NCBI RefSeq assembly: GCF_022009635.1
Contig: NZ_CP091716.1
Location: forward strand, 6,097,501-6,161,500
DNA length: 64,000 nucleotides
Origin: Variovorax paradoxus
Lineage (GTDB): Bacteria; Pseudomonadota; Gammaproteobacteria; Burkholderiales; Burkholderiaceae_C
Reading direction: 5' to 3'
Position 1 is the stretch's first letter. Each line of letters starts with the position of its first letter. The translations under genes were made by a program, and so were the position numbers. Shown here in pieces: positions 25,731 through 33,231 of this stretch. A model generated the notes under the pieces. It searched no databases. It was not told where the DNA came from and was given only the letters and a program-made list of their open reading frames with translations.

Positions 25731-26766
25731 AGGCCGGGGCGACCTGCACCCTGCAGGCCTGGCGGCCCTCCGCGATCGTGAAGCGCACCGGCAGGAAGCG
25801 CTCGATCACCGCGCAGTTGGTGCGCGTGTGCTCCGTCAGCTCGCTGCAGGTGAAGACGCAGGCTTTTCGCCCCTGCCACGCCGCAAGCGCCTGCAGCAGC
25901 GCCAGTTGGTCCGCGAGGTGCGGTCCGACCGCCGCCTCGCTCTTCTGGAAGTCGCGCAGCTCCTTGGCCAGGCCATGCGCCACCTGCTCGGCGCTCATCG
26001 ACTTTTCGCCGAAGGCGGTGAACACCTCGGTCACGTGCTCGTAGGCCAGCGTGGCCATCAGCGCATTGCCGGGGCCTTCGTTCTGGCGCACCGCGCCCAG
26101 ACGCAGCTGCTCGCCGGACCAGCCCATCGCGACACCCAGCGTGTCGAGTTCGCGCGTCGGCACATGGCGCGGCAGGCCGGGCGCGAGGCATTCGGCATGG
26201 CTTTCCTGGTACGCGCCGCGCGCCGTCAGGTCGAAAGGCTGCAGCGCGCCGCCAGCCGGCACGATGACCGCAGCCACCTCCCCTCCCCCGGCCGGATAGA
26301 AGCCGCAGCGGCGCAGCGTCAGTTGCAGGTCCGCGCCCAGGCGGCGCACCAGCGGCGCGAAAGCACGCTCCAGAAAATGAAACGGCGGCGCCATCGGGTT
26401 GTGCGTGCCGCCGCTCAGTTGCACGCGGCTCGTCGCGCCGGCCAGCAGCAGCGGCGGCAGCACGGTCTGCAGCACCAGCATGCAGCTTCCCGCGCCCGAG
26501 ATCGCGAAGCGGTACTCGCCCGCGCGCACCGCGCCGGGCGTGAAGCGCAGCGCCTGCGAGCCCAGCTCCGCGCCTTCGACCTGCGCACCGCTGATTGCGG
26601 CGGCGGCGTTCACGCACGCCAGATGCTGGCGCATCAGGCCCGGCTTGGCGCGGCCCGCGCGGATCTTCTCGATGGCCAGCGGCTGGCCGGTGGCCACCGA
26701 CAGCGCGAGGCTGGTGCGCAGGATCTGACCGCCACCTTCGCCTTGGGAGCCGTCGAGTTCAATCAT
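25729..26766 (-). CDS. rtcA: RNA 3'-terminal phosphate cyclase
   Basis: A 345-residue RtcA. The N-terminus has DGSQGEGGGQILRTSLALS. The C-terminal TEHTRTNCAVIERF includes H313, in the position of the adenylated histidine of the family (E. coli His309). It converts RNA 3'-phosphates to 2',3'-cyclic phosphates using ATP, making ends that RtcB can ligate. It is the last gene of the repair operon and its start overlaps the nucleotidyltransferase stop by eight bases, so the two are coupled. Confidence 0.9.
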   Translation of the reverse strand: MIELDGSQGEGGGQILRTSLALSVATGQPLAIEKIRAGRAKPGLMRQHLACVNAAAAISGAQVEGAELGSQALRFTPGAVRAGEYRFAISGAGSCMLVLQTVLPPLLLAGATSRVQLSGGTHNPMAPPFHFLERAFAPLVRRLGADLQLTLRRCGFYPAGGGEVAAVIVPAGGALQPFDLTARGAYQESHAECLAPGLPRHVPTRELDTLGVAMGWSGEQLRLGAVRQNEGPGNALMATLAYEHVTEVFTAFGEKSMSAEQVAHGLAKELRDFQKSEAAVGPHLADQLALLQALAAWQGRKACVFTCSELTEHTRTNCAVIERFLPVRFTIAEGRQACRVQVAPA

Positions 26767-27610
26767 GGGCGGACTCCTTCTTCTTGTTCTCCGCCTCGAG
26801 ACGCAGCACCGTGTCGTACAGGAACGCATCGAGCCCCGAACCATCGGCCGAAGGCAGCGGCGTCACCGGCTCGGCCGCATTGGCCGCCAGTTCGGCTTCG
26901 ATGAACGCGTGGATACCCGGCCAGCGCGGGCTGGTTGCGGCTTCGCCGGCGCGCATCTTCACCTCGAGCAGCGCGTTGATCTCGGCGATCAGCGCGGCGT
27001 CTCGCACGGTGTCGAGCGTGTGCTGCGCCAGGTCGGCAAAGCGCATCGGAGGCACACCGGCGCGCGAGCGGATCCAGCGCGCCGCCAGCAGCGGGCGCAG
27101 CACGTAGAGGTACTTCTTGTAGCGCACCTCGTCGGCCTGCAGGTGCTCGCGGAAGTTCTTCTTCGCCATCGAGCTGTAGTGATGCCAGCCGCGCGCGTTG
27201 GAAAACACCGCCTCCGACAGCTCGCGAAAGCGCGGCATCGCGGTCGCGTCGTCGCGGTACACGACCGGCGAACGCAGCCACTCGAGCAGCGTCGGGTTCG
27301 ACTCGCGCATCAGGCCCAGCGCCTTGCGCAGGTCCCAGCCGTTGATGTCGAGGTCGCCGCTGATCGGCACCTCGATCACGTCGCGACGCGGCGCCACAGT
27401 GAGGTACCACGGCAGGCGGTTGACGTAGATGAAACGCACGTCGTAGTCGCTGTCGGGCGAAGCGAAGCCCCAGCCGCGGCTGCCGGATTCGCAGGCGAAC
27501 AGCACGGTCACGTGATGCGTCGCCTCGATGTCGCGCAGGGCGTCCATGATCTGCGTGCGCACGGCCGGGTCGATCGGGTGGGCGGAGCGCAGGAATTCTT
27601 CGGTGCTCAT
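26759..27610 (-). CDS. Predicted nucleotidyltransferase of RNA-repair loci (RlaP-like)
   Basis: A 283-residue protein of the DNA polymerase beta-like nucleotidyltransferase superfamily. The motif GSRGWGFASPDSDYDVRFIYV (residues about 42-62) holds the GS and paired Asp residues that bind metal and nucleotide. A third acidic residue lies in GDLDINGWDLRKAL. The helical C-terminal half resembles proteins often encoded beside RNA ligases. By analogy with CCA-adding enzymes it may rebuild RNA 3' ends, but its substrate is not established. It sits between the RNase Z-like gene and rtcA. Confidence 0.78.
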   Translation of the reverse strand: MSTEEFLRSAHPIDPAVRTQIMDALRDIEATHHVTVLFACESGSRGWGFASPDSDYDVRFIYVNRLPWYLTVAPRRDVIEVPISGDLDINGWDLRKALGLMRESNPTLLEWLRSPVVYRDDATAMPRFRELSEAVFSNARGWHHYSSMAKKNFREHLQADEVRYKKYLYVLRPLLAARWIRSRAGVPPMRFADLAQHTLDTVRDAALIAEINALLEVKMRAGEAATSPRWPGIHAFIEAELAANAAEPVTPLPSADGSGLDAFLYDTVLRLEAENKKKESAHD

Positions 27611-27626
27611 TTCTTTCTTCTTCTCT

Positions 27627-28583
27627 TCAGGCCCGGGTGACGGTCACATGGCCGGCACCGTCGAGCTCGTAAACATCCAGGTCGTTGGCCAGGAACGCGT
27701 GGCCGCTGTAGCAGGCCTGCGTCTCGGCCATCAATGCGGCCATGCCCTCTTCGTTCTGATGGCGCGCGCTGAAGTGCGTGAGGATCAGATTGGGCACTTC
27801 AACCGCCTGCGCGAACTCGGCCAGCAGGCGCGCGGAACTGTGCATCGGCCCGGGGCCGACCTTGTCGAGCGCGTCTTGCGTGAAGGTGGCTTCGTGCACC
27901 AGCAACTGAGCGCTCTTGCAGGCGTCGCGCAGCAATGCGGGCTCGGCGTTGTCGCCACCCATCACCGCGGCAACCGCCTCGACCTGGGCATCCGTGTAGT
28001 CGGCACTGCGCAGCACATCGCCGTTGAAAGGCACGTCCTCGCCGGTCTGCAATGCGCGCCATGCGGGGCCGGGTGGCAGGCCGATGGCGCGCAGCGCGTC
28101 CGCCTTCAGCCGCACGCGCCGAGTCTCGACTTGCACGCGGTAGGCGTGGCTGGGCACGCGATGCAGCAGCGCATGGCTTTCTATGCACACGCCCGGCACC
28201 TCGTAAACCAGTGACGGGCCATCAAGATTCACGTGCTCGACTTCGTAAGGCAGATGCAGGTCGGTCAACGCGCGCGTCGCCTCGAACCACTGCCACACCG
28301 GCAGCGGCGCGATCAGCTTCAGCGGCTTCGTTCGCTTGTTCATGCCCGCACTTGCGAGCAAGCCGGGCAGGCCATAGCAGTGGTCGCCGTGCACATGCGT
28401 GATGCAGACGGCAGCCAGGTCGTTCAGGGACAGCGGCGTCTGCAGCACACGATGCTGCGTGCCCTCGCCGCAGTCGATGAGGACCCAGTCTGCGCCGAGC
28501 ACCGTCTGCACGGCCAGGCCGGAGACGTTGCGGTGGCGCGTGGGGGTGCCGGAAGAGGTCCCCAGGAAAGTCAGTTTCATCAT
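27627..28583 (-). CDS. Ribonuclease Z-like metallo-beta-lactamase-fold hydrolase
   Basis: A 318-residue protein with the RNase Z layout: N-terminal TFLGTSSGTPTRHRNVS, the metal motif H63-X-H65-X-D67-H68, and downstream ligands in FTQDALDK and LTHFSARH. RNase Z removes 3' trailers of tRNAs or, in the ELAC1 type, trims damaged tRNA 3' ends. Position inside an rtcB operon and beside a nucleotidyltransferase suggests repair rather than routine maturation. The first of two adjacent ATGs (28,583) has GGGAG at suitable spacing. Confidence 0.83.
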   Translation of the reverse strand: MMKLTFLGTSSGTPTRHRNVSGLAVQTVLGADWVLIDCGEGTQHRVLQTPLSLNDLAAVCITHVHGDHCYGLPGLLASAGMNKRTKPLKLIAPLPVWQWFEATRALTDLHLPYEVEHVNLDGPSLVYEVPGVCIESHALLHRVPSHAYRVQVETRRVRLKADALRAIGLPPGPAWRALQTGEDVPFNGDVLRSADYTDAQVEAVAAVMGGDNAEPALLRDACKSAQLLVHEATFTQDALDKVGPGPMHSSARLLAEFAQAVEVPNLILTHFSARHQNEEGMAALMAETQACYSGHAFLANDLDVYELDGAGHVTVTRA

Positions 28584-28591
28584 CTCGTTTG

Positions 28592-29233
28592 TCACTCCCT
28601 GCGCATCAATGCGCTTCTTGCGGCGTCGGCGGCGACGCGCTCCCAGCCGAAGTATCGGCGACCTCCCTCCGGGCGAGCCGCCATGAACGCATGGAGTCTT
28701 GCAAGATTCGCTTCGCCGCCCCAGCGCCCCATGGCCTGGATCGCCACGACGCGCAGGCTCCACCATTTGCTTTGCAGCGCCGCCTCGACTTCGGCTTCGG
28801 CCTGCACGCTCGGCTTTGCGGCGCCCAACGCACGCAGACGGCACGTCTTCTCGAACAGAAGGTTGGCGCCGGGTGCGGCGCTTCGCAACCGCTCGCGCCG
28901 CGCGCGCCTGCATGCGAGGCATCGCACGGCACGGCTATCGATATGACCGTGAATCGTCTCGTACCACCACTTCTGTTGCTTGGCCGTCCAGACCTCTTCG
29001 GCCCCGCAATCCCGGCAGATGAAGGGGCGCGCGACATAGAAGTCCGGCAGCACGCCGTAGGTGTTGCTGTACAGCTGGAGAACGGCTTGGTCCGCCGGCT
29101 CGCAACCGGGTGCATGGGCGATATCGGACTTCGACAGCCGGACATCCGGCGAACGCAGGCGTGCGGCCAGCGTCGCAGCACGCTCGCGGCGATGCGCCTT
29201 GATCTCGGCGCGGCGTTGCTTGTTGCTCTTCAT
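28592..29233 (-). CDS. Zinc-ribbon protein with HEAT-like tail, RNA-repair operon
   Basis: A 213-residue protein. Residues about 65-112 form a probable zinc ribbon (FYVARPFICRDCGAEEVWTA, then RCLACRRARR; two CXXC pairs). The C-terminal part (SKWWSLRVVAIQAMGRWGG) looks like a HEAT-type helical repeat. The N-terminus is strongly basic (KSNKQRRAEIKAHRRERA), consistent with RNA binding. The start has a GGAGG ribosome-binding site. The gene lies eight bases before the RNase Z-like gene. No function is established. Confidence 0.7.
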   Translation of the reverse strand: MKSNKQRRAEIKAHRRERAATLAARLRSPDVRLSKSDIAHAPGCEPADQAVLQLYSNTYGVLPDFYVARPFICRDCGAEEVWTAKQQKWWYETIHGHIDSRAVRCLACRRARRERLRSAAPGANLLFEKTCRLRALGAAKPSVQAEAEVEAALQSKWWSLRVVAIQAMGRWGGEANLARLHAFMAARPEGGRRYFGWERVAADAARSALMRRE

Positions 29234-29291
29234 TTTTTTAACCTCCGTAATACGTTGCTACGAAGGCAGGCTCGATTGTTCGAACCCTCTT

Positions 29292-29579
29292 CTATAGCTC
29301 TTCCACTGTCACGACGCCTTCGCCCGCAGCAAGTTGAACGATCCGGCCAAAAATCTGCCGCGCAAGGTCGCTGTTCGCATGCAAACAGACAACAAGGCCA
29401 TCGGCTTCGATGTCCGCCGAGACTTCCGGCCATGTCGCGGACGTGGGTGCCACCGACGAATAGAAGCTGCCGCCAGCATCCCCCATCTCCAGGCGGCAGC
29501 CGTCGGCGGCCTTCCTCAGGACGGCTTCTGCGGTGGCCCCTGTCGGCAATGCCATCCTGATGCGGTACTCGACGCCCAC
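29292..29579 (-). CDS. Hypothetical protein, RNA-repair operon
   Basis: A 95-residue soluble protein starting with GTG five bases after the rtcB stop codon, with AAGGG as ribosome-binding site. The tight spacing and coding-type base bias support a real gene. The C-terminal half (GLVVCLHANSDLARQIFGRIVQLAAGEGVVTVEEL) suggests a small alpha/beta fold. I recognise no family. Its place between rtcB and the zinc-ribbon gene implies an accessory role in RNA repair. Confidence 0.55.
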   Translation of the reverse strand: MGVEYRIRMALPTGATAEAVLRKAADGCRLEMGDAGGSFYSSVAPTSATWPEVSADIEADGLVVCLHANSDLARQIFGRIVQLAAGEGVVTVEEL

Positions 29580-29583
29580 CGCG

Positions 29584-30819
29584 TCAACCCTTCACGCAAA
29601 CAACCTGCTTGAGCGTGTAAACCACCTCCACCAGGTCCTGCTGCGCCTCCATCACCGCGTCGATGTCCTTGTAGGCCATCGGAATCTCGTCGATCACGTC
29701 CGCGTCCTTTCGGCATTCCACGCCTTCGGTCGCGGCGATCTGATCGGCGATGGTGAAGAGCTTCTTCGCCTTGGTACGGCTCATCTTTCGACCGGCGCCG
29801 TGGCTGCAGCTCATGAAGCTCTCGGGGTTGCCCTTTCCGCGCACGATGAAGCTCTTGGCGCCCATGCTGCCGGGGATGATCCCCAGCTCGCCGGCCTTCG
29901 CGCTCACCGCGCCCTTGCGGGTCACGAGCACGTCTTCACCGAAGTGCGTCTCGCGGCTCACGTAGTTGTGGTGGCAGTTCACCGCTTCCACATGCGCCTC
30001 GAAGGGCTTGACGATGACCTTTCGCACGGCCGCGACCACGCGCTGCATCATCACTTCGCGGTTCGCTCGCGCGAACTTCTGGGCCCAACCCACCGCACGC
30101 ACGTAGTCACCGAAGTACCGGGCGCCTTCCTCGAAGTACGCCAGGTCCTGATCGGGCAGGTTGCGCTGGTGCAGTTCCGCGTCTTTCTTGGCGAGCTCGA
30201 TGAAGTGCGTGCCGACGGCGTTACCCACGCCGCGCGAACCCGAATGCAGCATGAACCACACGGAGCCCGCTTCGTCCAGGCACACCTCGATGAAGTGGTT
30301 GCCCGTACCCAGCGTTCCCAGGTGCTTGTGGTTGTTGGTGTTCTTCAGGCGCGGGTAGTCTTCGCAGATCGCGTCGAACTCGTCCTTCAGTGCAGCCCAC
30401 GCCACGTCGGTTTCGTTCGGCGGCGTTTCCCACGAACCCTTGTCGCGCCCCATGCGCTTGGGGTTCGATCCGTGCGGCACGGCCTTCTCGATCGCCGAGC
30501 GCAGCGGCCCCAGGTTGTCCGGCAGGTCGTTGGCATGCAGCGTGGTCTTGCACGCCATCATTCCGCAGCCGATGTCCACGCCCACCGCGGCCGGGATGAT
30601 GGCCTTGAAGGTCGGGATCACCGAACCCACGGTGGCGCCGATGCCGTAGTGCACGTCGGGCATGGCCGCGATGTGCTTGAACACGATGGGCAGGCGCGCC
30701 GCGTTCTCGAGCTGCTTCTGCGCCTCGGGCTCCACGGGCACGCCGCGGGTCCACATCTTCACGGGCACGCCGTTTTCGACTTCGTGCAGGTCGTAGTTCA
30801 TTTTTTCTTCTTTCATCAT
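29584..30819 (-). CDS. rtcB: RNA-splicing ligase RtcB
   Basis: A 411-residue RtcB, close to the usual length (E. coli 408). Metal-binding residues are in GVDIGCGMMA and GTGNHFIEV. The guanylated histidine is H340 in SCSHGAGRKMSR (equivalent to E. coli His337). It joins 2',3'-cyclic-phosphate or 3'-phosphate ends to 5'-OH ends using GTP and Mn2+, healing tRNA or rRNA broken by endonucleases. Start at 30,819 follows GAGGAG with seven-base spacing. It is the third gene from the operon promoter. Confidence 0.93.
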   Translation of the reverse strand: MMKEEKMNYDLHEVENGVPVKMWTRGVPVEPEAQKQLENAARLPIVFKHIAAMPDVHYGIGATVGSVIPTFKAIIPAAVGVDIGCGMMACKTTLHANDLPDNLGPLRSAIEKAVPHGSNPKRMGRDKGSWETPPNETDVAWAALKDEFDAICEDYPRLKNTNNHKHLGTLGTGNHFIEVCLDEAGSVWFMLHSGSRGVGNAVGTHFIELAKKDAELHQRNLPDQDLAYFEEGARYFGDYVRAVGWAQKFARANREVMMQRVVAAVRKVIVKPFEAHVEAVNCHHNYVSRETHFGEDVLVTRKGAVSAKAGELGIIPGSMGAKSFIVRGKGNPESFMSCSHGAGRKMSRTKAKKLFTIADQIAATEGVECRKDADVIDEIPMAYKDIDAVMEAQQDLVEVVYTLKQVVCVKG

Positions 30820-30835
30820 CGTTTCACTCCTCTGT

Positions 30836-31330
30836 TCAGGTCATCGCGCGCTTGTACAGCGCGATCGACAGTCGTTCGTAGTCCTGCAGCGGGAAGTCGT
30901 GCTCCACCCACATCTCGCGGTAGCGCTTCGGCCCCACTTCATCGTGGATGCGCTGCAGGATCGCATGGATGTTCCGGACCAGCTCTGTACGCGAAATCTC
31001 TCCGCGCGCCACCACTTCATGGTCATGCACACCGACCACTCCCCAGCTGGCCCAGTCACGGTACTGGCGCAGCTCGTACTGCAACACGTCCCCAGCGCCC
31101 GAGACCAGCAGGATCACCTCGCCCGGCTCGCCCATGAACACGGCCTCGGCGTGCTCGGCACCCTTTTGCAGGGTCAGGCCCATGCGCGCAAGGTCGCCGA
31201 GCGAATCGTGCAGGTAGGACACCGCGAAGCCCAGTCGCTCGGAAGCGGCGCGGAAGCTCACCTCGGCCCAGCCCGCGTCGTGCAGGTCATAGGCGACGAG
31301 GTCGTGTTCGCGAATTTCTTCTTCGGTCAT
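30836..31330 (-). CDS. Hypothetical protein between slipin and rtcB
   Basis: A 164-residue acidic protein without signal peptide or membrane segment. The start at 31,330 has GGGAG seven bases upstream. Visible features are a small helical N-terminal region (EIREHDLVAYDLHDAGWAEV), a beta-rich middle (AEAVFMGEPGEVILLVSGAGDVLQYELRQY is one strand-loop-strand stretch) and a helical C-terminus (IHAILQRIHDEVG). I know no family for it. It is spaced 17 bases from rtcB, so it is certainly in the operon. Confidence 0.65.
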   Translation of the reverse strand: MTEEEIREHDLVAYDLHDAGWAEVSFRAASERLGFAVSYLHDSLGDLARMGLTLQKGAEHAEAVFMGEPGEVILLVSGAGDVLQYELRQYRDWASWGVVGVHDHEVVARGEISRTELVRNIHAILQRIHDEVGPKRYREMWVEHDFPLQDYERLSIALYKRAMT

Positions 31331-31385
31331 TTTCTTCTCCCTTGGCGCCTCTTCTGCGCCAGTCAAGCCTTCTCGAATCCGCAGC

Positions 31386-32537
31386 TCAAGGGGCGTTCGG
31401 CCGAAGCGTCACCAACCCATTGAGCACTTGGTCCAGACCGCCGATCACGGAGATCTTGTCGATCCGCTCGGCCACCCGTTCCAGCGTTTCGAGTTCCTTC
31501 ATCCGCAGCGCGACGGGGTTGCCCTCCATCACCTTCGCGGTGTTCAGCAGCGAGCGCGTGGCCGCGGTTTCCTCGCGGCGGCGGATCACGTTGGCCTGGG
31601 CCGACTTCTCGGCCTCCACCACCTGGGCGAGGATGGTCTTCATCTCGCCGGGCAGGATGATGTCCTTCACGCCCACGCTTTCCAGCGCGATGCCGCTGCC
31701 CTCGATCCGCTCGCGCACCTGCGCCAGCACCGTCTGGTCGATGGCCGCCTTGTTCTCCAGCAGCGCGTCGAGCGTCTGTTCGCCCACGGCGGCGCGCAGC
31801 CCGAACTGCAGCTCGCGGTACACATGGTCGGCCGGCTTCGGCATCTGCGCCATCGCCTGACGCACATCGGTGAAGCGCCACACCGCTGACATGTTCAGCC
31901 GCAGGCCCACCTTGTCGCGGGTCAGGATTTCCTGGCCGCTCACTTCGGCGATCTGCGAACGCATGTCCACGCAGGTCACGGCCACCTGCCGGTTGAAGCG
32001 CCAGAAACCATGGTTGCCCGGCTGCAGCAGCTCCTGCATCTGGCCCTGCAACGTCAGCACGCCGACGTGGAACTCGGGCACCTGCACCAGCAGCACGCCG
32101 TCGAGGCCGGCCACCGCACGCGGGCGCAGCGCCACGCTCTGCAGCTTCGACACCAGCTCGGCCGGCAGCCGCGCATCTTCGGCGACGTCGATCACGTCGA
32201 TGCGCTGTTCGCGCAGGCCACGCCAGTACAGCTTGCGGGTGGCGGGCGGCAGGATCTGCACCAGCACGCCGTCTTCCAGACGCAAGCCGACTTCCGTTTC
32301 GCCAAGGGACACCTGTACGAACTCGCGCTCGACAAGCTCCGGCTCCTGCGCCAGGAAATAGTCGACCAACTCATGCTCGAAGGCCGGTTCGGTCAACGCA
32401 AAGCGCTGTAGCTGGATCTTGTCGAAGCGCGAAAACACCCAGTGCTTTCCGGCGCCCAGTAGTTGCTCGAAATCGCCGTTGCGCAGCAGCAGCGCGCGTT
32501 CGTTCTTCTTGATCGTGATTCGGTTGAAGCCCAACAT
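31386..32537 (-). CDS. Slipin/SPFH (band-7) domain protein of the RNA-repair operon
   Basis: A 383-residue SPFH protein. The SPFH core spans residues about 120-290 and is followed by the helical segment MKTILAQVVEAEKSAQANVIRRREETAATRSL typical of stomatin/slipin oligomers. Unlike ordinary slipins it lacks the N-terminal hydrophobic hairpin, starting MLGFNRITIKKNERALLLRN, so it may be soluble or only peripherally membrane-bound. Slipin genes occur in a number of RtcR-controlled rtc operons, where their role is unknown. It is the first protein-coding gene after the structured leader. Confidence 0.82.
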   Translation of the reverse strand: MLGFNRITIKKNERALLLRNGDFEQLLGAGKHWVFSRFDKIQLQRFALTEPAFEHELVDYFLAQEPELVEREFVQVSLGETEVGLRLEDGVLVQILPPATRKLYWRGLREQRIDVIDVAEDARLPAELVSKLQSVALRPRAVAGLDGVLLVQVPEFHVGVLTLQGQMQELLQPGNHGFWRFNRQVAVTCVDMRSQIAEVSGQEILTRDKVGLRLNMSAVWRFTDVRQAMAQMPKPADHVYRELQFGLRAAVGEQTLDALLENKAAIDQTVLAQVRERIEGSGIALESVGVKDIILPGEMKTILAQVVEAEKSAQANVIRRREETAATRSLLNTAKVMEGNPVALRMKELETLERVAERIDKISVIGGLDQVLNGLVTLRPNAP

Positions 32538-33071
32538 TTTTCTCTCCCACTCGTTATTCGGTTCGGTTGTTCGTTTAGTCGTTCAGCCATTCAATCCAGG
32601 CCCTCGAAAGGGCAGGCGGCGGGCACTGCGGCAGTCAAGGCCTGACGCGCGGCGGTCGCTCGGCTCGGCAGGTGCCTCCCTCGTTGCTCGCGCAACGCCG
32701 TCACCTTCCTGGCCGTCGATGGCCGCACGCAGTTCCTTGCCACGCACACGGTGCGCAAGCCGCCTGCGCTTGGCACTTTGGCGCGCGCCGCAGGGCATTG
32801 GTTGTCTGCCCTGCGCCATCGCTCCGTTGTGCCGGGGCGGAGGGGCTTTCGCCCCCAACAGATGGCGGTGCAAGCACCGCCGGTTTTTTCGCGGGAATCG
32901 AACCCACAGCTCCATGTGGTCAACACGGCGCTCAACCATGAGCGGAACTGAATCAAGTTCAGTTGCCAGACAGCTCAACCGCGGCATACGGCAAACCCAA
33001 GGACAGACCTGGCTTGCCGCACCGGACCGCTTTCACGCGGCTCCTGCGAGTGGATGAACTGCATCCTGACG
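32538..33071 (-). ncRNA. Long structured 5' leader of the RNA-repair operon
   Basis: From the predicted sigma-54 start near 33,071 to the slipin ATG about 530 bases are transcribed without a credible gene. Several strong hairpins follow one another: AACTGAA-CTTGA-TTCAGTT (32,946-32,964), the tRNA-like arms (32,891-32,943), GGCGGTG-CTTG-CACCGCC (32,864-32,881), a GNRA hairpin GGGGC-GAAA-GCCCC near 32,850, and GCAGGGCA-N9-TGCCCTGC near 32,800. The density of perfect stems suggests a functional RNA, processed or regulatory. The transcript limits are inferred from the promoter. Confidence 0.55.
32891..32943 (-). ncRNA. tRNA-like element lacking an acceptor stem
   Basis: On the minus strand three arms follow with exact tRNA spacing. 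The D-like arm is GCTC-ATGGTT-GAGC. After one base comes the anticodon-like arm CCGTG-TTGACCA-CATGG. A four-base variable region leads to the T arm GTGGG-TTCGATT-CCCGC, with the universal TTCGA-type loop. The anticodon position reads GAC (Val), but base 37 is C. No acceptor stem can form: the 5' side is an independent hairpin and the 3' side is GAAAAAACC. It is not a normal tRNA gene; it looks like a tRNA mimic or a decayed tRNA. Bacterial Y RNAs in rtc loci also carry tRNA-like modules. Confidence 0.55.
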
Positions 33072-33080
33072 CGATATCCA

Positions 33081-33097
33081 TTGCAGCCGGCGTGCCA
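33081..33097 (-). promoter_or_regulatory. Sigma-54 promoter of the RNA-repair operon
   Basis: On the minus strand TGGCACGCCGGCTGCAA matches the -24/-12 consensus TGGCACG-N4-TTGCA, with GG and GC ten bases apart and one mismatch before the -12 TGC. It points toward slipin-rtcB-rtcA, and the divergent gene encodes RtcR, the sigma-54 activator of rtc operons. The predicted transcript start is near 33,071. Confidence 0.8.
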
Positions 33098-33126
33098 GCT
33101 TTGCGCCGGCGCTGCTCCTATGAGGG

Positions 33127-33139
33127 CAAGTCATTGATT
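33127..33139 (-). promoter_or_regulatory. IHF-binding site
   Basis: On the minus strand AATCAATGACTTG fits the IHF consensus WATCAA-N4-TTR exactly. It lies between the sigma-54 promoter and the inverted repeat near rtcR, where IHF bending normally brings the activator to the polymerase. Confidence 0.55.
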
Positions 33140-33191
33140 GAAAAGGAGAAATTCTTTTTTCACCTGTTTTTTCGCGGCACATAGGGCTATA

Positions 33192-33215
33192 GAATTTCTA
33201 TTGATCTATAAATTC
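33192..33215. promoter_or_regulatory. Inverted repeat, candidate RtcR enhancer
   Basis: GAATTTCTA-TTGATC-TATAAATTC is an inverted repeat with one mismatch in an AT-rich stretch. It lies about 100 bases upstream of the -24/-12 promoter and 17 bases before the rtcR start codon. Both positions suit a site used to activate the operon and to autoregulate rtcR. Confidence 0.45.
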
Positions 33216-33231
33216 AGCTAGTTTTTTATCC

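Noticed and set aside
32891..32943. Functional tRNA-Val(GAC) gene
   Set aside because: No acceptor stem can be formed and base 37 is C. Only the three internal arms are tRNA-like, so it was listed as a tRNA-like element.
32591..32956. A 121-codon minus-strand frame in the rtc leader
   Set aside because: It runs through the tRNA-like arms and several perfect hairpins, lacks a ribosome-binding site and a recognisable domain. RNA structure explains the sequence better.
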